Shown one piece after another: positions 36,320-45,754 of a stretch of DNA of 64,000 nucleotides. The DNA is taken from positions 1 through 64,000 of the forward strand of contig JAJFKA010000012.1 of assembly GCA_021773555.1 (NCBI GenBank), given 5' to 3'. The notes beneath the pieces were generated by a model that was not told the origin of the DNA, made no database searches, and was given only the letters and a program-made list of their open reading frames with translations. Within the stretch, counting starts at the first letter, position 1; each line of letters begins with the position of its first letter. The DNA comes from Gammaproteobacteria bacterium. Lineage in GTDB: Bacteria > Pseudomonadota > Gammaproteobacteria > Pseudomonadales > Azotimanducaceae. A program made the position numbers and the translations under genes.

Positions 36320-37252
36320 CTACGCCGGCACAGGTACCGGCGTGAGCACGCGGCTCAGCAAATCGAAGTAGTCCCCGGGGAAATCCACACCCTGGTAATA
36401 CCCCTTCGTCTTTAGTAACCGGTGCAGCTTTTTCAAATTGTAGTTGGGCACCGAAGCCATCATATGGTGCTCCAGGTGATAATTGACAAAATGTGGACAA
36501 AGCACCAACCGCCAAAAAGGATTGGCAGGAATCGTCCGGGTATTTTTTCGGGGGTCCAGATCGTATAGATCGGGAACCGCGCCATGCTCAGCGATCTGGC
36601 GAATTCGACTGATCAATGGGTTCGCAAACAGATACGCCGCCACCCACATAAGATAAAGCCAGCCATGACCAGCCAGAATTAACAGGGAAAGCAGCAGGCC
36701 ATTGGCTGCAATCCCGCGCAACAGCGCCGCCCGATTTTCCACCGGCAGGTTTGACAGATTGGTTATTCCCCGACCGATGCCTTTTAGGGATCGCCAGCCG
36801 GTTTGTCCGGTAATGTCCCGTTTTATCTTGCGACGCAGTCGCTCCGCGCTGATAGGATAATCCTGATAGTTCTGCAGGTCGGGATCTTCCTTCGTCCCTG
36901 CCAGTCGATGATGCTGCAGGTGACCGCGCATGTAAGCGTCAACATTATTAAATGTCAGCGGACTCATTAACCAGCGTCCTACAAAAAGATTCAACCAGGT
37001 TGTGCGGAAGAATGTGCGGTGACCGCATTCGTGCACCAGCACACCAAATCCAAGTTGCCTGCCACCGAGCAGAATCGTGCCGATCAACAAGGTCAGTGGA
37101 TTCGTCATTTGCGCGACAATCGCAAAAATCGCTGCGAAACCCGCAAACTGGCAGGCGACCAGCCACCAGGCGTTCAGATCGCTCCTGGCGAGCACAGATT
37201 GATACTCATCCGGGGTTAGAAAATCTTTCATCGTGGTGACAGGGATAGTCAT
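36320..37252 (-). CDS. Membrane fatty acid desaturase family protein
   Basis: A 310-residue di-iron integral membrane enzyme with the three histidine boxes: HECGH (His74, His78), HLQHH (His111, His114, His115) and HLEHH (His259, His262, His263). Hydrophobic segments flank them (about 30-70 and 185-210). Such proteins desaturate or hydroxylate lipid acyl chains or related hydrophobic substrates. The gene begins 3 bp after the PaaX-type regulator gene, so both form one operon controlled by the palindromic promoter at about 38.1 kb. Whether the substrate is a phospholipid acyl chain or a catabolic intermediate cannot be told. Confidence 0.88.
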   Translation of the reverse strand: MTIPVTTMKDFLTPDEYQSVLARSDLNAWWLVACQFAGFAAIFAIVAQMTNPLTLLIGTILLGGRQLGFGVLVHECGHRTFFRTTWLNLFVGRWLMSPLTFNNVDAYMRGHLQHHRLAGTKEDPDLQNYQDYPISAERLRRKIKRDITGQTGWRSLKGIGRGITNLSNLPVENRAALLRGIAANGLLLSLLILAGHGWLYLMWVAAYLFANPLISRIRQIAEHGAVPDLYDLDPRKNTRTIPANPFWRLVLCPHFVNYHLEHHMMASVPNYNLKKLHRLLKTKGYYQGVDFPGDYFDLLSRVLTPVPVPA

Positions 37253-37255
37253 AAT

Positions 37256-38062
37256 TCAGGCTCTCGCGAGTTGCGTTACGGGCATGGTTGCATGGTGTAG
37301 ACCGGCACTCGCCCAGATTCTCCGGCCTTGTTTGTCATAGGCAATTAACGTTTCGAAAAATACCTTCCTGCTGTCAACATCGATCAGCTGTTCGGGTAAC
37401 AGTGGATCCTTTGCCAGCAGATTAATCGCCTCACCACCCAGCCTGAAGCTTTCCACCTGTGCCTCGGCAAGGCTCAACTGATCAAGCCTGGCGGCACTAT
37501 CACGAAGCCGATGAGTGATATCAATATAATGGTGTACCAGCGAAACCGGATGCCACGCCTGCAGCCACTTTTCCGGTTGCCCAGCGCCTTGTGCGCGTCC
37601 GGCGATCAGCAACACGTCCTCACCGAGGCCAATGCCGGTTCCGAGGACACGGAGTTCGTCCAGATTCAGTGCAAGATTATCCGGACGGGCAAAAAGGTTA
37701 CTGCGCACCTCGCGGAAGCCAAGCGCATTCAGTGCCCAGTTTGACGTCACTTGACTGACCTGCATTTGAGCGAACAACCAGCAATCCTGCTGCCATGGTC
37801 TGACACGTGACTCGCCCAGCCGCCACCGCTCCACAAATCCCTCCAACTGGTCTGTTTGCCTCGCCAGTCGATACCAGCCGCGCCGGGGGCATTCCAGCAA
37901 TCCCCGATTCAGCAAGCGGGAAAGCGTAACCCGCAGGGTGTTTTCGGAGAAGCCGAACAATTTACCCGATTCGACCAGGTAGCTTGACGGTCGCCCTTTC
38001 GCAGTTACGCCTCTTAGCAGGTCAAGGATGACATCGGTTGGCCGGTTTCGCTCCCGGGACAT
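37256..38062 (-). CDS. PaaX family transcriptional regulator
   Basis: A 268-residue regulator. The N-terminal winged helix includes DVILDLL and SENTLRVTLSRLLNRGLLECPRRGWYRLA (about 10-65), the PaaX DNA-binding segment, followed by the PaaX middle and C-terminal domains (WQQDCWLFAQ and WHPVSLVHHYIDI). Known PaaX proteins repress phenylacetate genes and release DNA on binding phenylacetyl-CoA. No paa gene is near. Here it is coupled to a fatty acid desaturase, so the effector may be another acyl-CoA. Autoregulation through the palindrome overlapping its promoter is likely. Confidence 0.88.
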   Translation of the reverse strand: MSRERNRPTDVILDLLRGVTAKGRPSSYLVESGKLFGFSENTLRVTLSRLLNRGLLECPRRGWYRLARQTDQLEGFVERWRLGESRVRPWQQDCWLFAQMQVSQVTSNWALNALGFREVRSNLFARPDNLALNLDELRVLGTGIGLGEDVLLIAGRAQGAGQPEKWLQAWHPVSLVHHYIDITHRLRDSAARLDQLSLAEAQVESFRLGGEAINLLAKDPLLPEQLIDVDSRKVFFETLIAYDKQGRRIWASAGLHHATMPVTQLARA

Positions 38063-38090
38063 TACGTTTTTCCATTAAAACTAGGATGGA

Positions 38091-38104
38091 CTGTAATATT
38101 ACAG
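38091..38104. promoter_or_regulatory. Perfect 14-bp palindrome over the paaX-like/desaturase promoter
   Basis: CTGTAATATTACAG is a perfect palindrome, 28 bp upstream of the regulator start codon. It covers the predicted -10 (TAATAT on the minus strand, 38101-38096). Position and symmetry suggest the operator of the dimeric PaaX-type protein. Confidence 0.6.
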
Positions 38105-38123
38105 ATCTGCCGAAAGTTAGCAA
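38096..38123 (-). promoter_or_regulatory. Sigma-70 promoter of the paaX-like/desaturase operon
   Basis: On the minus strand TTGCTA (38123-38118) and TAATAT (38101-38096) are separated by 16 bp. The -10 sits within the palindrome. It lies in the 81 bp between the diguanylate cyclase stop and the regulator start. Confidence 0.55.
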
Positions 38124-38143
38124 TAGACGAAATGTTGATTCGC

Positions 38144-39217
38144 TCAGATACTCGCGAATGCAGAGAGCGGTCGCAGCGGTTCAACGGTGGCATGATCGAT
38201 GGTGAGACCAATGGCCTGATCACGTCCTGCTTCTTTGGCCCGATACAACGCAGTGTCAGCCAAATGGATAAGCGCTTCAGCACTTTCAATTTGGCTGCCC
38301 CGGCAGGTCACAATACCAATGGAAATCGATAGCCTTGCAACGCCGGAAAATTTCTGTTTGTTTAATATATGCCGCATTCTGTTGGCGACGCACAGACCGC
38401 CCGCGGTATTGGTATCCGGTAACACCGCGATAAATTCTTCTCCGCCGAAGCGACCAACAAGGTCAGGCGGACGGGTTACCGCCAGCGACAAGGCCTTGGC
38501 AACGGAGACCAGCGCGAGATCACCGGCAATGTGACCGTAAGTGTCGTTGTATTGTTTAAACAGATCGACATCCGCGATCATTAAGGTCAGCCAGGTATCG
38601 GACCGGTTCGCCCGGGAAATTTCTGACGCCAGCCTGGTCTCAAATGCACGCCGGTTGGCAATACCCGTGAGGTGATCAGTGTACGCCAGCCGTTCATTGT
38701 TAAATCCGAACCGCCAGGCAATCCACGTGGCAACAAGACCCGTGAACACCACCGCCAGAAACCTCCCAAATAGTAGTCCCAGCGCATTGTTGGGATCCTC
38801 CGGAAGCTTGCCGGTGGATCCCAGTACCAGGAATACCGATAGTATGATGATAACGAGCCCAAGGCAGATCCAGCCAGCACGCGTGCCAACCAGCAATATG
38901 GCCACGACAGGAATTAACGGTGCCACCAGGGCAACCGGTCCGCTCAGTCCACCCGAAAAATATCCGGAGGATGTCAATCCGAAGACCAGCGTTGCGATCA
39001 GCAGCCAGGCCGACTGTCGCGTTTCACCACCCTTCCAGAGAAAGGCGGCATTGGCCAGGCACACAAGTATCACCAGCAATCCAGGCCAGCGCGGCGATAG
39101 TGTCCCCAGTGCGAGCCATTTTAAGGTGACCGCGAATAACACCAGAATCAGAATAAACAGATTAGTGGCACCCACCAAAGCACGGGTTTCTTCTCTCATG
39201 GATACGTCATATGGCAT
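38144..39217 (-). CDS. Membrane-bound GGDEF diguanylate cyclase
   Basis: About 357 residues from the ATG at 39217, chosen because AGGGA lies 6 nt upstream; an ATG at 39241 adds eight residues. Six or so hydrophobic helices form the N-terminal sensor half (about 15-185), followed by a GGDEF domain. The domain has DHLTGIANRRAF, DVDLFKQYNDTYGHIAGD and the active-site VGRFGGEEF, so GTP binding and cyclic di-GMP synthesis should be intact. No EAL domain is present, and an RxxD inhibitory site is not evident upstream of the GGEEF. The signal sensed is unknown. Confidence 0.92.
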   Translation of the reverse strand: MPYDVSMREETRALVGATNLFILILVLFAVTLKWLALGTLSPRWPGLLVILVCLANAAFLWKGGETRQSAWLLIATLVFGLTSSGYFSGGLSGPVALVAPLIPVVAILLVGTRAGWICLGLVIIILSVFLVLGSTGKLPEDPNNALGLLFGRFLAVVFTGLVATWIAWRFGFNNERLAYTDHLTGIANRRAFETRLASEISRANRSDTWLTLMIADVDLFKQYNDTYGHIAGDLALVSVAKALSLAVTRPPDLVGRFGGEEFIAVLPDTNTAGGLCVANRMRHILNKQKFSGVARLSISIGIVTCRGSQIESAEALIHLADTALYRAKEAGRDQAIGLTIDHATVEPLRPLSAFASI

Positions 39218-39336
39218 GGAAGTTCCCTGTGGGCCGGGCATACTGAACTATTTGTAGCCGGGGCAACAATTCATTAGAAGCTCCCTAGTTAATCGACAGA
39301 TTCCCGAAAACATTGAGTCAATTCAGAATAAAGGGC

Positions 39337-40041
39337 TCAGCGCCGCAGTATGAGCCTGACAAATGGCTCAGCCGGTTGTGAGTCTGAACCAAGGTAGTGA
39401 CCCAGGCGGCGCGCACCTTCCGCCAGCCCGCCACCGGCACCCTGCTGGCTGTCATGGGCCTGTAATGCCGCAATCTTTTCGGAAAAGCCCTGACTCACAT
39501 CCACCAGGTGGTCCGGTTTTTCACAATCAAACAACCACACCTCAGCGGGAGACCAGGGGTCCCCGCCACGGCCCGGTGAAAAATTTGGACTTCCCGCACG
39601 CGGATAAATTGCATCAAGCATGGCACTCCCCGCAGCCCGATGATCGCTGTGTCCCATATAAGCCATCCGTCCGTGACGCTTGTAAAAGGTCTGCGGATGA
39701 TGGCCGAAAATCACATCCGGTGTGGTCTGCCGAATAATCTCGATCAGCCTGTCTCGAAAATCATCACTGGCTGTTAATTCGCCATCGGGATAGTCAAGAC
39801 GAATAACTTTACGAATACCAAGCAACGCTGCGGCCGCTTCCTGCTCCTGATATCGAACCTCAGTAATATTGTCTACATCCCTGCCACCTTTTCCACCGTC
39901 CGTACAAACCACCAGGGTGACCTTTACTCCAGTCTTCGCCAGATGCGCAAGCGTTCCCCCGGCTGAGAATTCGCTGTCATCCGGGTGCGCAGAGATGCTC
40001 AGGGCGCGTTTAAAGTTGTCCGGGATCTGTTCAATATTCAT
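39337..40041 (-). CDS. PIG-L (LmbE-like) family deacetylase
   Basis: A 234-residue zinc-dependent N-deacetylase-like protein. The motif AHPDD at 18-22 provides the zinc ligands His19 and Asp22 and the catalytic Asp21. A later GHSDHRAAG gives the third ligand His. Family members remove acetyl groups from GlcNAc-type sugars or related small molecules. It is transcribed divergently from the S9 peptidase gene, with 103 bp between starts. The specific substrate is unknown. Confidence 0.9.
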   Translation of the reverse strand: MNIEQIPDNFKRALSISAHPDDSEFSAGGTLAHLAKTGVKVTLVVCTDGGKGGRDVDNITEVRYQEQEAAAALLGIRKVIRLDYPDGELTASDDFRDRLIEIIRQTTPDVIFGHHPQTFYKRHGRMAYMGHSDHRAAGSAMLDAIYPRAGSPNFSPGRGGDPWSPAEVWLFDCEKPDHLVDVSQGFSEKIAALQAHDSQQGAGGGLAEGARRLGHYLGSDSQPAEPFVRLILRR

Positions 40042-40144
40042 TGCGTCTCCATCTTGTATGATTCAGGCGGGGGTTGATCACCATCGAATGCCCGACACTT
40101 GCGCCCTATGATACCCTCAGTCCCAATCGTTTGAGACAACCCTG

Positions 40145-42163
40145 ATGAAAAATCCGAGCATCAATGAAATCAATCAGTTGGAGTGGCCAGAGAGCCTGGC
40201 TTTAAATACAACCGGCACACACCTTGTTGTCATCGTTACCTCGCCTGATGTTGCGCAGAATCGCTACGAGAAAAGTTGCAGAATTATTCATATCGAATCT
40301 GGCAAAAGCTTTGATCTCAATCGACCGGGTACGTCAATCGACAAGGTTGAGTGGGTGAACGAGGACACACTGCTGGTTAGAAAGACTATCCATTCAGATA
40401 ACGAGGACGAGGGAGGCGGTGAGAAAGCACAAATCTGGTTGCACGAGGGCTTGATGGGCGAAGGTCGCCCGATCACTGCAGAGGAGAATGGCGTCAGCCT
40501 GTTCAAACCCTTCGCCGACGGCATGGTCTACGTGACCCAGGATAAAGAAGCGGAAATGGAGAAAAAGCGGACCGGGAAGGTAGTCCATTTCGAACAGGAA
40601 GCATCGACTCAGATACTGAAGTATCTGACGTTTGAGCAATTCAAGTCTCATGCGCAAGCGTTGCGCCTGGGCATCGATGAAAAGGAACTTGACCCTCCAG
40701 TTGTCAACGTCTCGGAAATACTGTCTCTCACTGATCACATCGACGACATTCACCGTACCGCGCAACAGCTATTCCTGAATTGTCGCAACCGGGCGGATCT
40801 TGTCCATCGAGTCAGAAACCACAGAATGCTCACCGTCAACGACGGATCCTGGCAGATGGAAACCTTGCGTCTGCCCGACCCCGCAAGGATCGTGCTCGTC
40901 GCAGAGGATCGCCTCGTCGTGCTGGCGGGCCAGCGCGACGACAAAATCTACACTCAGGGTGATCTGATGGAGATTTCGCTAACACAACTGCAAAGTGGCG
41001 CGGCCTATGCCGACATCGCGAAAAATTTGACAGCAGGAATTGACCGCGAAATCTATTTTCAATGTTGGTATCGGGACGGTGTGATCGTCAATACACCCAA
41101 CGGCACGCGATCCAGCACCACTTATCTCTCCCGGACCGACGGCGCAGTAAAGTTGGATACCGGGACTGTTTCGCCCTCTTATCTGGACGCCCGAGCGGAC
41201 GTCGTAGCTTATATCGGACTCAGCGCTTCCAGCCTGCCAGAGGTGTTCGTCATACAGGCGTCCACACCGGTGAAGCTGACAGACTTCCACGCGCAGGTTG
41301 AACACCTGCAACTCGGTGAGGTGGAAACCATAAGCTGGCAGAGTGTCGATGGCGAAACCATCGAAGGCGTGTTGCGTAAACCTGCTGATTTCGATCCGAA
41401 GAAGCAGTATCCGCTGGTTTTTATCGTGCATGGCGGACCCACGGCTTTTAGTCCTGAAACACTCATCGGTATGGATGACAAGCTCTACTACCCCGGTATT
41501 CAGTTCTCGCAGCAGGGTATCCTGACCTTGAAACCCAACTACCGCGGATCAACCGGGCGCGGCCAGGCATTCATGGAACTGAATGTCGACAATCTTGGAG
41601 TTGGCGACCTTTGGGATATCGAAAGTGCAATCGACCACCTTGACGCTCTCGGCATGATCGACACTGATCGCGTTGGCTGCATGGGTTGGAGTCAGGGTGG
41701 ATATGTTTCGGCATTTGCAGGCAACCACTCACGCCGGTTCAAGGCAGTATCGGTCGGTGCAGGAATTTCCGATTGGTACACGTACCACATCACCAACGAT
41801 GTGCCTTTTTTCACGACGGACTATCTTTCCGGATCTCCCTTTGATGACAGAACCGCTTATACGAAAACTGCTCCAATCAGCGGCCTGTCAGAACACAGCG
41901 CACCGCATCTGATTCAGCATGGGGAAATAGATCAGCGAGTTCCATTGGCAAACGCGCTCGAACTCTATCGCGGTCTGCAGTCAAAATCTGTGGACGTTGA
42001 ATTGTTCATATTTCCTGGGATGGCTCATCCGGTAACCAAACCAAGGGAAAACAGATTGATCATGGCGCAGAATCTCTCCTGGTTTTGCCACTACCTGCTG
42101 GGGATGCCACTCGACCTGCGCGCTGCAGATGCGCACCAGAAGGAGAAGGAAAAAGATCAGTAA
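40145..42163 (+). CDS. S9 family peptidase (prolyl oligopeptidase type)
   Basis: A 672-residue serine peptidase with an N-terminal beta-propeller-like half and a C-terminal alpha/beta hydrolase domain. The triad is Ser516 in GWSQGGY, Asp596 in HGEIDQRVP and His628 in GMAHPV. HGGPTAF near 437 builds the oxyanion hole. No signal peptide is present, so it acts in the cytoplasm, probably as a dipeptidyl- or acylaminoacyl-peptidase on short peptides. It converges on the CBS gene with a 14-bp gap. Confidence 0.92.
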   Translation: MKNPSINEINQLEWPESLALNTTGTHLVVIVTSPDVAQNRYEKSCRIIHIESGKSFDLNRPGTSIDKVEWVNEDTLLVRKTIHSDNEDEGGGEKAQIWLHEGLMGEGRPITAEENGVSLFKPFADGMVYVTQDKEAEMEKKRTGKVVHFEQEASTQILKYLTFEQFKSHAQALRLGIDEKELDPPVVNVSEILSLTDHIDDIHRTAQQLFLNCRNRADLVHRVRNHRMLTVNDGSWQMETLRLPDPARIVLVAEDRLVVLAGQRDDKIYTQGDLMEISLTQLQSGAAYADIAKNLTAGIDREIYFQCWYRDGVIVNTPNGTRSSTTYLSRTDGAVKLDTGTVSPSYLDARADVVAYIGLSASSLPEVFVIQASTPVKLTDFHAQVEHLQLGEVETISWQSVDGETIEGVLRKPADFDPKKQYPLVFIVHGGPTAFSPETLIGMDDKLYYPGIQFSQQGILTLKPNYRGSTGRGQAFMELNVDNLGVGDLWDIESAIDHLDALGMIDTDRVGCMGWSQGGYVSAFAGNHSRRFKAVSVGAGISDWYTYHITNDVPFFTTDYLSGSPFDDRTAYTKTAPISGLSEHSAPHLIQHGEIDQRVPLANALELYRGLQSKSVDVELFIFPGMAHPVTKPRENRLIMAQNLSWFCHYLLGMPLDLRAADAHQKEKEKDQ

Positions 42164-42177
42164 ACTGTCAGCCTGAT

Positions 42178-42612
42178 TCAATCGGTGTAATCCAGGTCAT
42201 CGGCCTCCCATTCTTCCGACTCTGCTTCGTTTAACTGCTCGAGCAAGTTAGCCGCCAGGCCGACATAGTCACTATCAGTGATGATGCCCGCCAGAACTTT
42301 TCCATCCATGACAACCAGGGAGCCAATTTTGAATTTCTGCATGGTAAGCGCGGCTGCACGCAGGTCTGCTCGCTTGTCCACGGTGCGGACGTCTTTACGC
42401 ATCACATCACTCGTCCAATAGCCCTGCCTGCCACCCGATGCGGCGGCGAGCAGGTCCCGGTGCGTAACAAGTCCAAGTAGTTCACCCTTGTCCCCCAGAA
42501 TGGGAATGTGGCGAATGCGTTTGTCCTTCATTAACGCACCGGCCTCCTCAAGGGTTGCCTTTGGCCCGAGTGTGATCGGGTTAATGGTCATTATTTCGCT
42601 GATGCTGTACAT
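42178..42612 (-). CDS. Twin CBS domain protein
   Basis: About 144 residues from the ATG at 42612, where GGGGAC lies 4 nt upstream; a longer in-frame start at 42774 would run into the RND permease gene. Two CBS repeats (about 7-60 and 75-128) include HIPILGDKGELLGLVTHRDLL and GSLVVMDGKVLAGIITDSDYV, followed by an acidic tail. CBS pairs bind adenosyl nucleotides and regulate partners, but no partner is fused or adjacent. Confidence 0.88.
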   Translation of the reverse strand: MYSISEIMTINPITLGPKATLEEAGALMKDKRIRHIPILGDKGELLGLVTHRDLLAAASGGRQGYWTSDVMRKDVRTVDKRADLRAAALTMQKFKIGSLVVMDGKVLAGIITDSDYVGLAANLLEQLNEAESEEWEADDLDYTD

Positions 42613-42679
42613 AGTTGTCCCCGTGGTTTGTTCAAGTTTAGAAGGACCTCGGCATGCAGCATTGACAGAAATCAAATAA

Positions 42680-45600
42680 TCAGTCTTTGGCCACGGAAAC
42701 ACCTTTGTCAGCCTGCAGTAAAGCACTGCGCCAAAATTTACCAATGCTGATCTTGAGATCATCCAGCAGAACATAAACCAGAGGTAGCAAGATCAGTGTA
42801 ATTAACGTTGAAAAAGCCAGGCCGCCAATAATGGCACGGGCCATTGGAAAATAGGTAGGGCCAACACCACCAACGCGAACATCACCAACCGCCAGCGGCA
42901 ATAATCCTGCAATGGTCGTACAAACGGTCATCAAAATAGGGCGAAGTCGATGACGGCCGCTCGCAACAATTGCGCTGGTTCGATCGATTCCCTCACGACG
43001 CAGCTGAATCACTCGGTTTAACAGAACGATACCGTTGTTCACCACCATGCCTGCTAACAGCAGCATACCGGTCAGCGCCATCGCGGTGAGCGTAGTCCCG
43101 GTCGCCCAGAGAAACCAGAACACGCCGACCGCCGAATAGCCGATCGCGATCAGTACGGTGCTGGGGAAAAGCACGGACTCAAACAGCGCCGCCATCAGCA
43201 TGTAAACCAATATGATGGCCGCCACCGTATTGATGAGCATTTCCCTGAACATTTCCCGATCCCGCTCAAACTCATCGCCAATCTGCCACCGATAGCCCGC
43301 TGGCAATTGGTACTTCTCCAGCACGCTGGTAACGAGAGCCTGGGCCTCGTCAGGGGGGACCGAACTGCTGAAATTAAGATTGATTGAGGTTTCCCTGTTC
43401 TCACGACGGATAGTCCTTAAGGTTGATTCAAAGCTTATGTCCGCGACTGTCTGCAAAAGCGCCGTATCGCCATTGGAAAGAAAGATCGGCAGATTTTGCA
43501 GGGTGCTGATATCGGCATCGTCTTTGCCTTCAAGCTCCATGAATATTTCGATCTCACGACCATCCTCCTGATAACCACGGCGCAGTTGACGACCACCAAT
43601 GGCGATTGCGATAGACTGGGCCACCTGGACTGCAGTCACGCCAAGCTGCCCTGCCTGTTCGGGCTTGAGTCTAACGCGCAACTCCTGCCGCACGGATTCC
43701 GCATCTGTGCGTACATTATTAAGCGTCGGGTAATGCTCAAGCTGGGTAACAAGTTCGTCCGCAATCCGTATGAGTTCGTCGGTAGACTCACCAATGAGCT
43801 TGATCCCGAGCCCACCTCCTCCTCTGCCGCCATGGCCCCTGGATTGTGACGAGAATCGCAACCGGACACCGGGGGTATCCGGGATATCTTCCATCACCAT
43901 GGCCTCAACTCGCTGTGGTGAAAGCCTGCCATTCTCAATCAGATTGATTGTGGTTGAACCCCGGTCCGTGTCGTAGGAAGAAAAGATGTTTTCGATCTGA
44001 AACTTTTCCCGGTTGACTAACAGATAGGATTCGACCCGTTCGACGAATTCCTCGATAACTTCAATATCCATGGAACCGCGAACATAGTAATTCAGCTGAA
44101 GTCTTGGCGATTCCTCCTCAGGATTCATATTGACCTCGAGCATCCGGTAGGCACCCCAGCCACTCAGGGCAATCAGAATCGCGATAATAAAGCAGACCAG
44201 CCGGTGGCCGAGCGTCCATCTGACTATTTGCTCGTAGCCGGCCGCCATCCGGTCAATGATCGGGTGATGCTGAACGGTCCGGGACATCGGCAGGCGCGCC
44301 AGCAAGGTCGGTACAAGTGTCTGTGCCACTAACAGGGAGCCCAGTAACGACGCGCACAGGGGAATCGCGATATTCTGCTGCAGTACCGCCACCTGTTGAA
44401 TATCCGTCATAAACGACGGCACGAAGACGATGACGGTGGTCAGGGTACCGGCAGTGATCGCAAGTGCGACCTCGGAAACGCCTTTTTGGGCAGCCGTGCG
44501 GGGATCAGTTCCTGAATCATCGCGGCGTAACGAGATGGCTTCACTCACCACCACAGAATTGTCGACCAGAAGGCCGATAGCGAGCATCAAACCCACCAGC
44601 GAGAGAATGTTCAGTGACATGCCGAGGAAGTACATCAGTCCCAGCGTCGCACAAAGCGCTAGTGGCACTGTCGCCGCGATCAGCAACGATGTCATGGCAT
44701 TGCGCAGGAACAGGAACAACACCAAAATCGAGAGTAAGCCTCCCAGGAGACCACTGTCCCGCAGGTCGGTCAATGATCTCAGCACGGTTTTTGCCTGGCT
44801 GTCGAGAAACGTAAAAACCATTGCCGAAAACGGCTGACGTTCACGGATCCGATCCAGCGTCAGGTTGATTTCACGCGAGAGACGAACGAGATTCGCCTCC
44901 GGGCGCTTGAATACAGAAACACCAAGCGAGCGATTGCCGTTTACTGTTCGCCGTCTGCTGTCCTCTGAAAGCGCCATTGATATCTCAGCCACATCGTTAA
45001 GTTTAAGGCCCTGTTGATTGATCGGCAGATTACCGATGGCTTCAAGGCTCTCAAACTGCCCCACGGGACGTACCTGATACTCCACCCGCGACGACTCGAT
45101 TTTCCCGCAAGAGACATAAAAATTCTCAGCCATCAACCGCCGTTGGATGTCCAGATAATCGAGACCGTATGCCTCTATCCTGCCCGGGTCCAGAGCGATG
45201 CGTACGTACTCCTTGTCGATTCCGAACAGTGAAACGGAATTCACCCCGGGAATTCGCTCCAGTTCACTCCTGACTCCCGCATCAAGCACAGCGTAGGCTT
45301 CATCTGCACGGAGCGCCGGTGCGGTAATGAGCATATTGAGCACAGGTGTCGCATTGGGATCCTCCTGTCGTAACTGAATGTGGCGGACTTCCTCCGGCAA
45401 CCGGTGGCGGATTCCCTCGATCAGCTCTTTAGCTTCAATACCCTTGCCGGTAACATCCTTGTCAAAGTCCAGCATCAAAGAGATGTGTACGTATCCCGGT
45501 CTCGAGAAAGTATGCAGCGTGTCTATGCCACTCATGATTGATAACACTTCTTCAACCGGGCGAGTGATATTCCGTTCGACCTCCTGCGCGGTCGAATTCG

Positions 45601-45754
45601 GATAGGGAATTCCAATTCCCACAAAGGGAATCTCAATCTCCGGAAACTGCTCAATGGGTAATTTAAAGGCGGCGAACACTCCCATCATGGCCAGGCCAAT
45701 AAATACCATGGCAACAGTGACCGGTCGATCTATCGAGGCGCGGGCGAGGTTCAT
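42680..45754 (-). CDS. RND efflux permease, second of two (1024 aa)
   Basis: A 1024-residue inner-membrane proton-driven efflux pump of the HAE-1/AcrB type, with 12 helices and two large periplasmic loops. The TM4 proton-relay segment reads GLLVDNSVVV, that is D-N instead of the AcrB pair D-D. It overlaps the upstream permease gene by four bases (ATGA). Together with the other permease and one membrane fusion protein it should form a heteromeric pump of MdtBC type. No outer-membrane factor is encoded nearby. Substrates are unknown. Confidence 0.93.
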   Translation of the reverse strand: MNLARASIDRPVTVAMVFIGLAMMGVFAAFKLPIEQFPEIEIPFVGIGIPYPNSTAQEVERNITRPVEEVLSIMSGIDTLHTFSRPGYVHISLMLDFDKDVTGKGIEAKELIEGIRHRLPEEVRHIQLRQEDPNATPVLNMLITAPALRADEAYAVLDAGVRSELERIPGVNSVSLFGIDKEYVRIALDPGRIEAYGLDYLDIQRRLMAENFYVSCGKIESSRVEYQVRPVGQFESLEAIGNLPINQQGLKLNDVAEISMALSEDSRRRTVNGNRSLGVSVFKRPEANLVRLSREINLTLDRIRERQPFSAMVFTFLDSQAKTVLRSLTDLRDSGLLGGLLSILVLFLFLRNAMTSLLIAATVPLALCATLGLMYFLGMSLNILSLVGLMLAIGLLVDNSVVVSEAISLRRDDSGTDPRTAAQKGVSEVALAITAGTLTTVIVFVPSFMTDIQQVAVLQQNIAIPLCASLLGSLLVAQTLVPTLLARLPMSRTVQHHPIIDRMAAGYEQIVRWTLGHRLVCFIIAILIALSGWGAYRMLEVNMNPEEESPRLQLNYYVRGSMDIEVIEEFVERVESYLLVNREKFQIENIFSSYDTDRGSTTINLIENGRLSPQRVEAMVMEDIPDTPGVRLRFSSQSRGHGGRGGGGLGIKLIGESTDELIRIADELVTQLEHYPTLNNVRTDAESVRQELRVRLKPEQAGQLGVTAVQVAQSIAIAIGGRQLRRGYQEDGREIEIFMELEGKDDADISTLQNLPIFLSNGDTALLQTVADISFESTLRTIRRENRETSINLNFSSSVPPDEAQALVTSVLEKYQLPAGYRWQIGDEFERDREMFREMLINTVAAIILVYMLMAALFESVLFPSTVLIAIGYSAVGVFWFLWATGTTLTAMALTGMLLLAGMVVNNGIVLLNRVIQLRREGIDRTSAIVASGRHRLRPILMTVCTTIAGLLPLAVGDVRVGGVGPTYFPMARAIIGGLAFSTLITLILLPLVYVLLDDLKISIGKFWRSALLQADKGVSVAKD

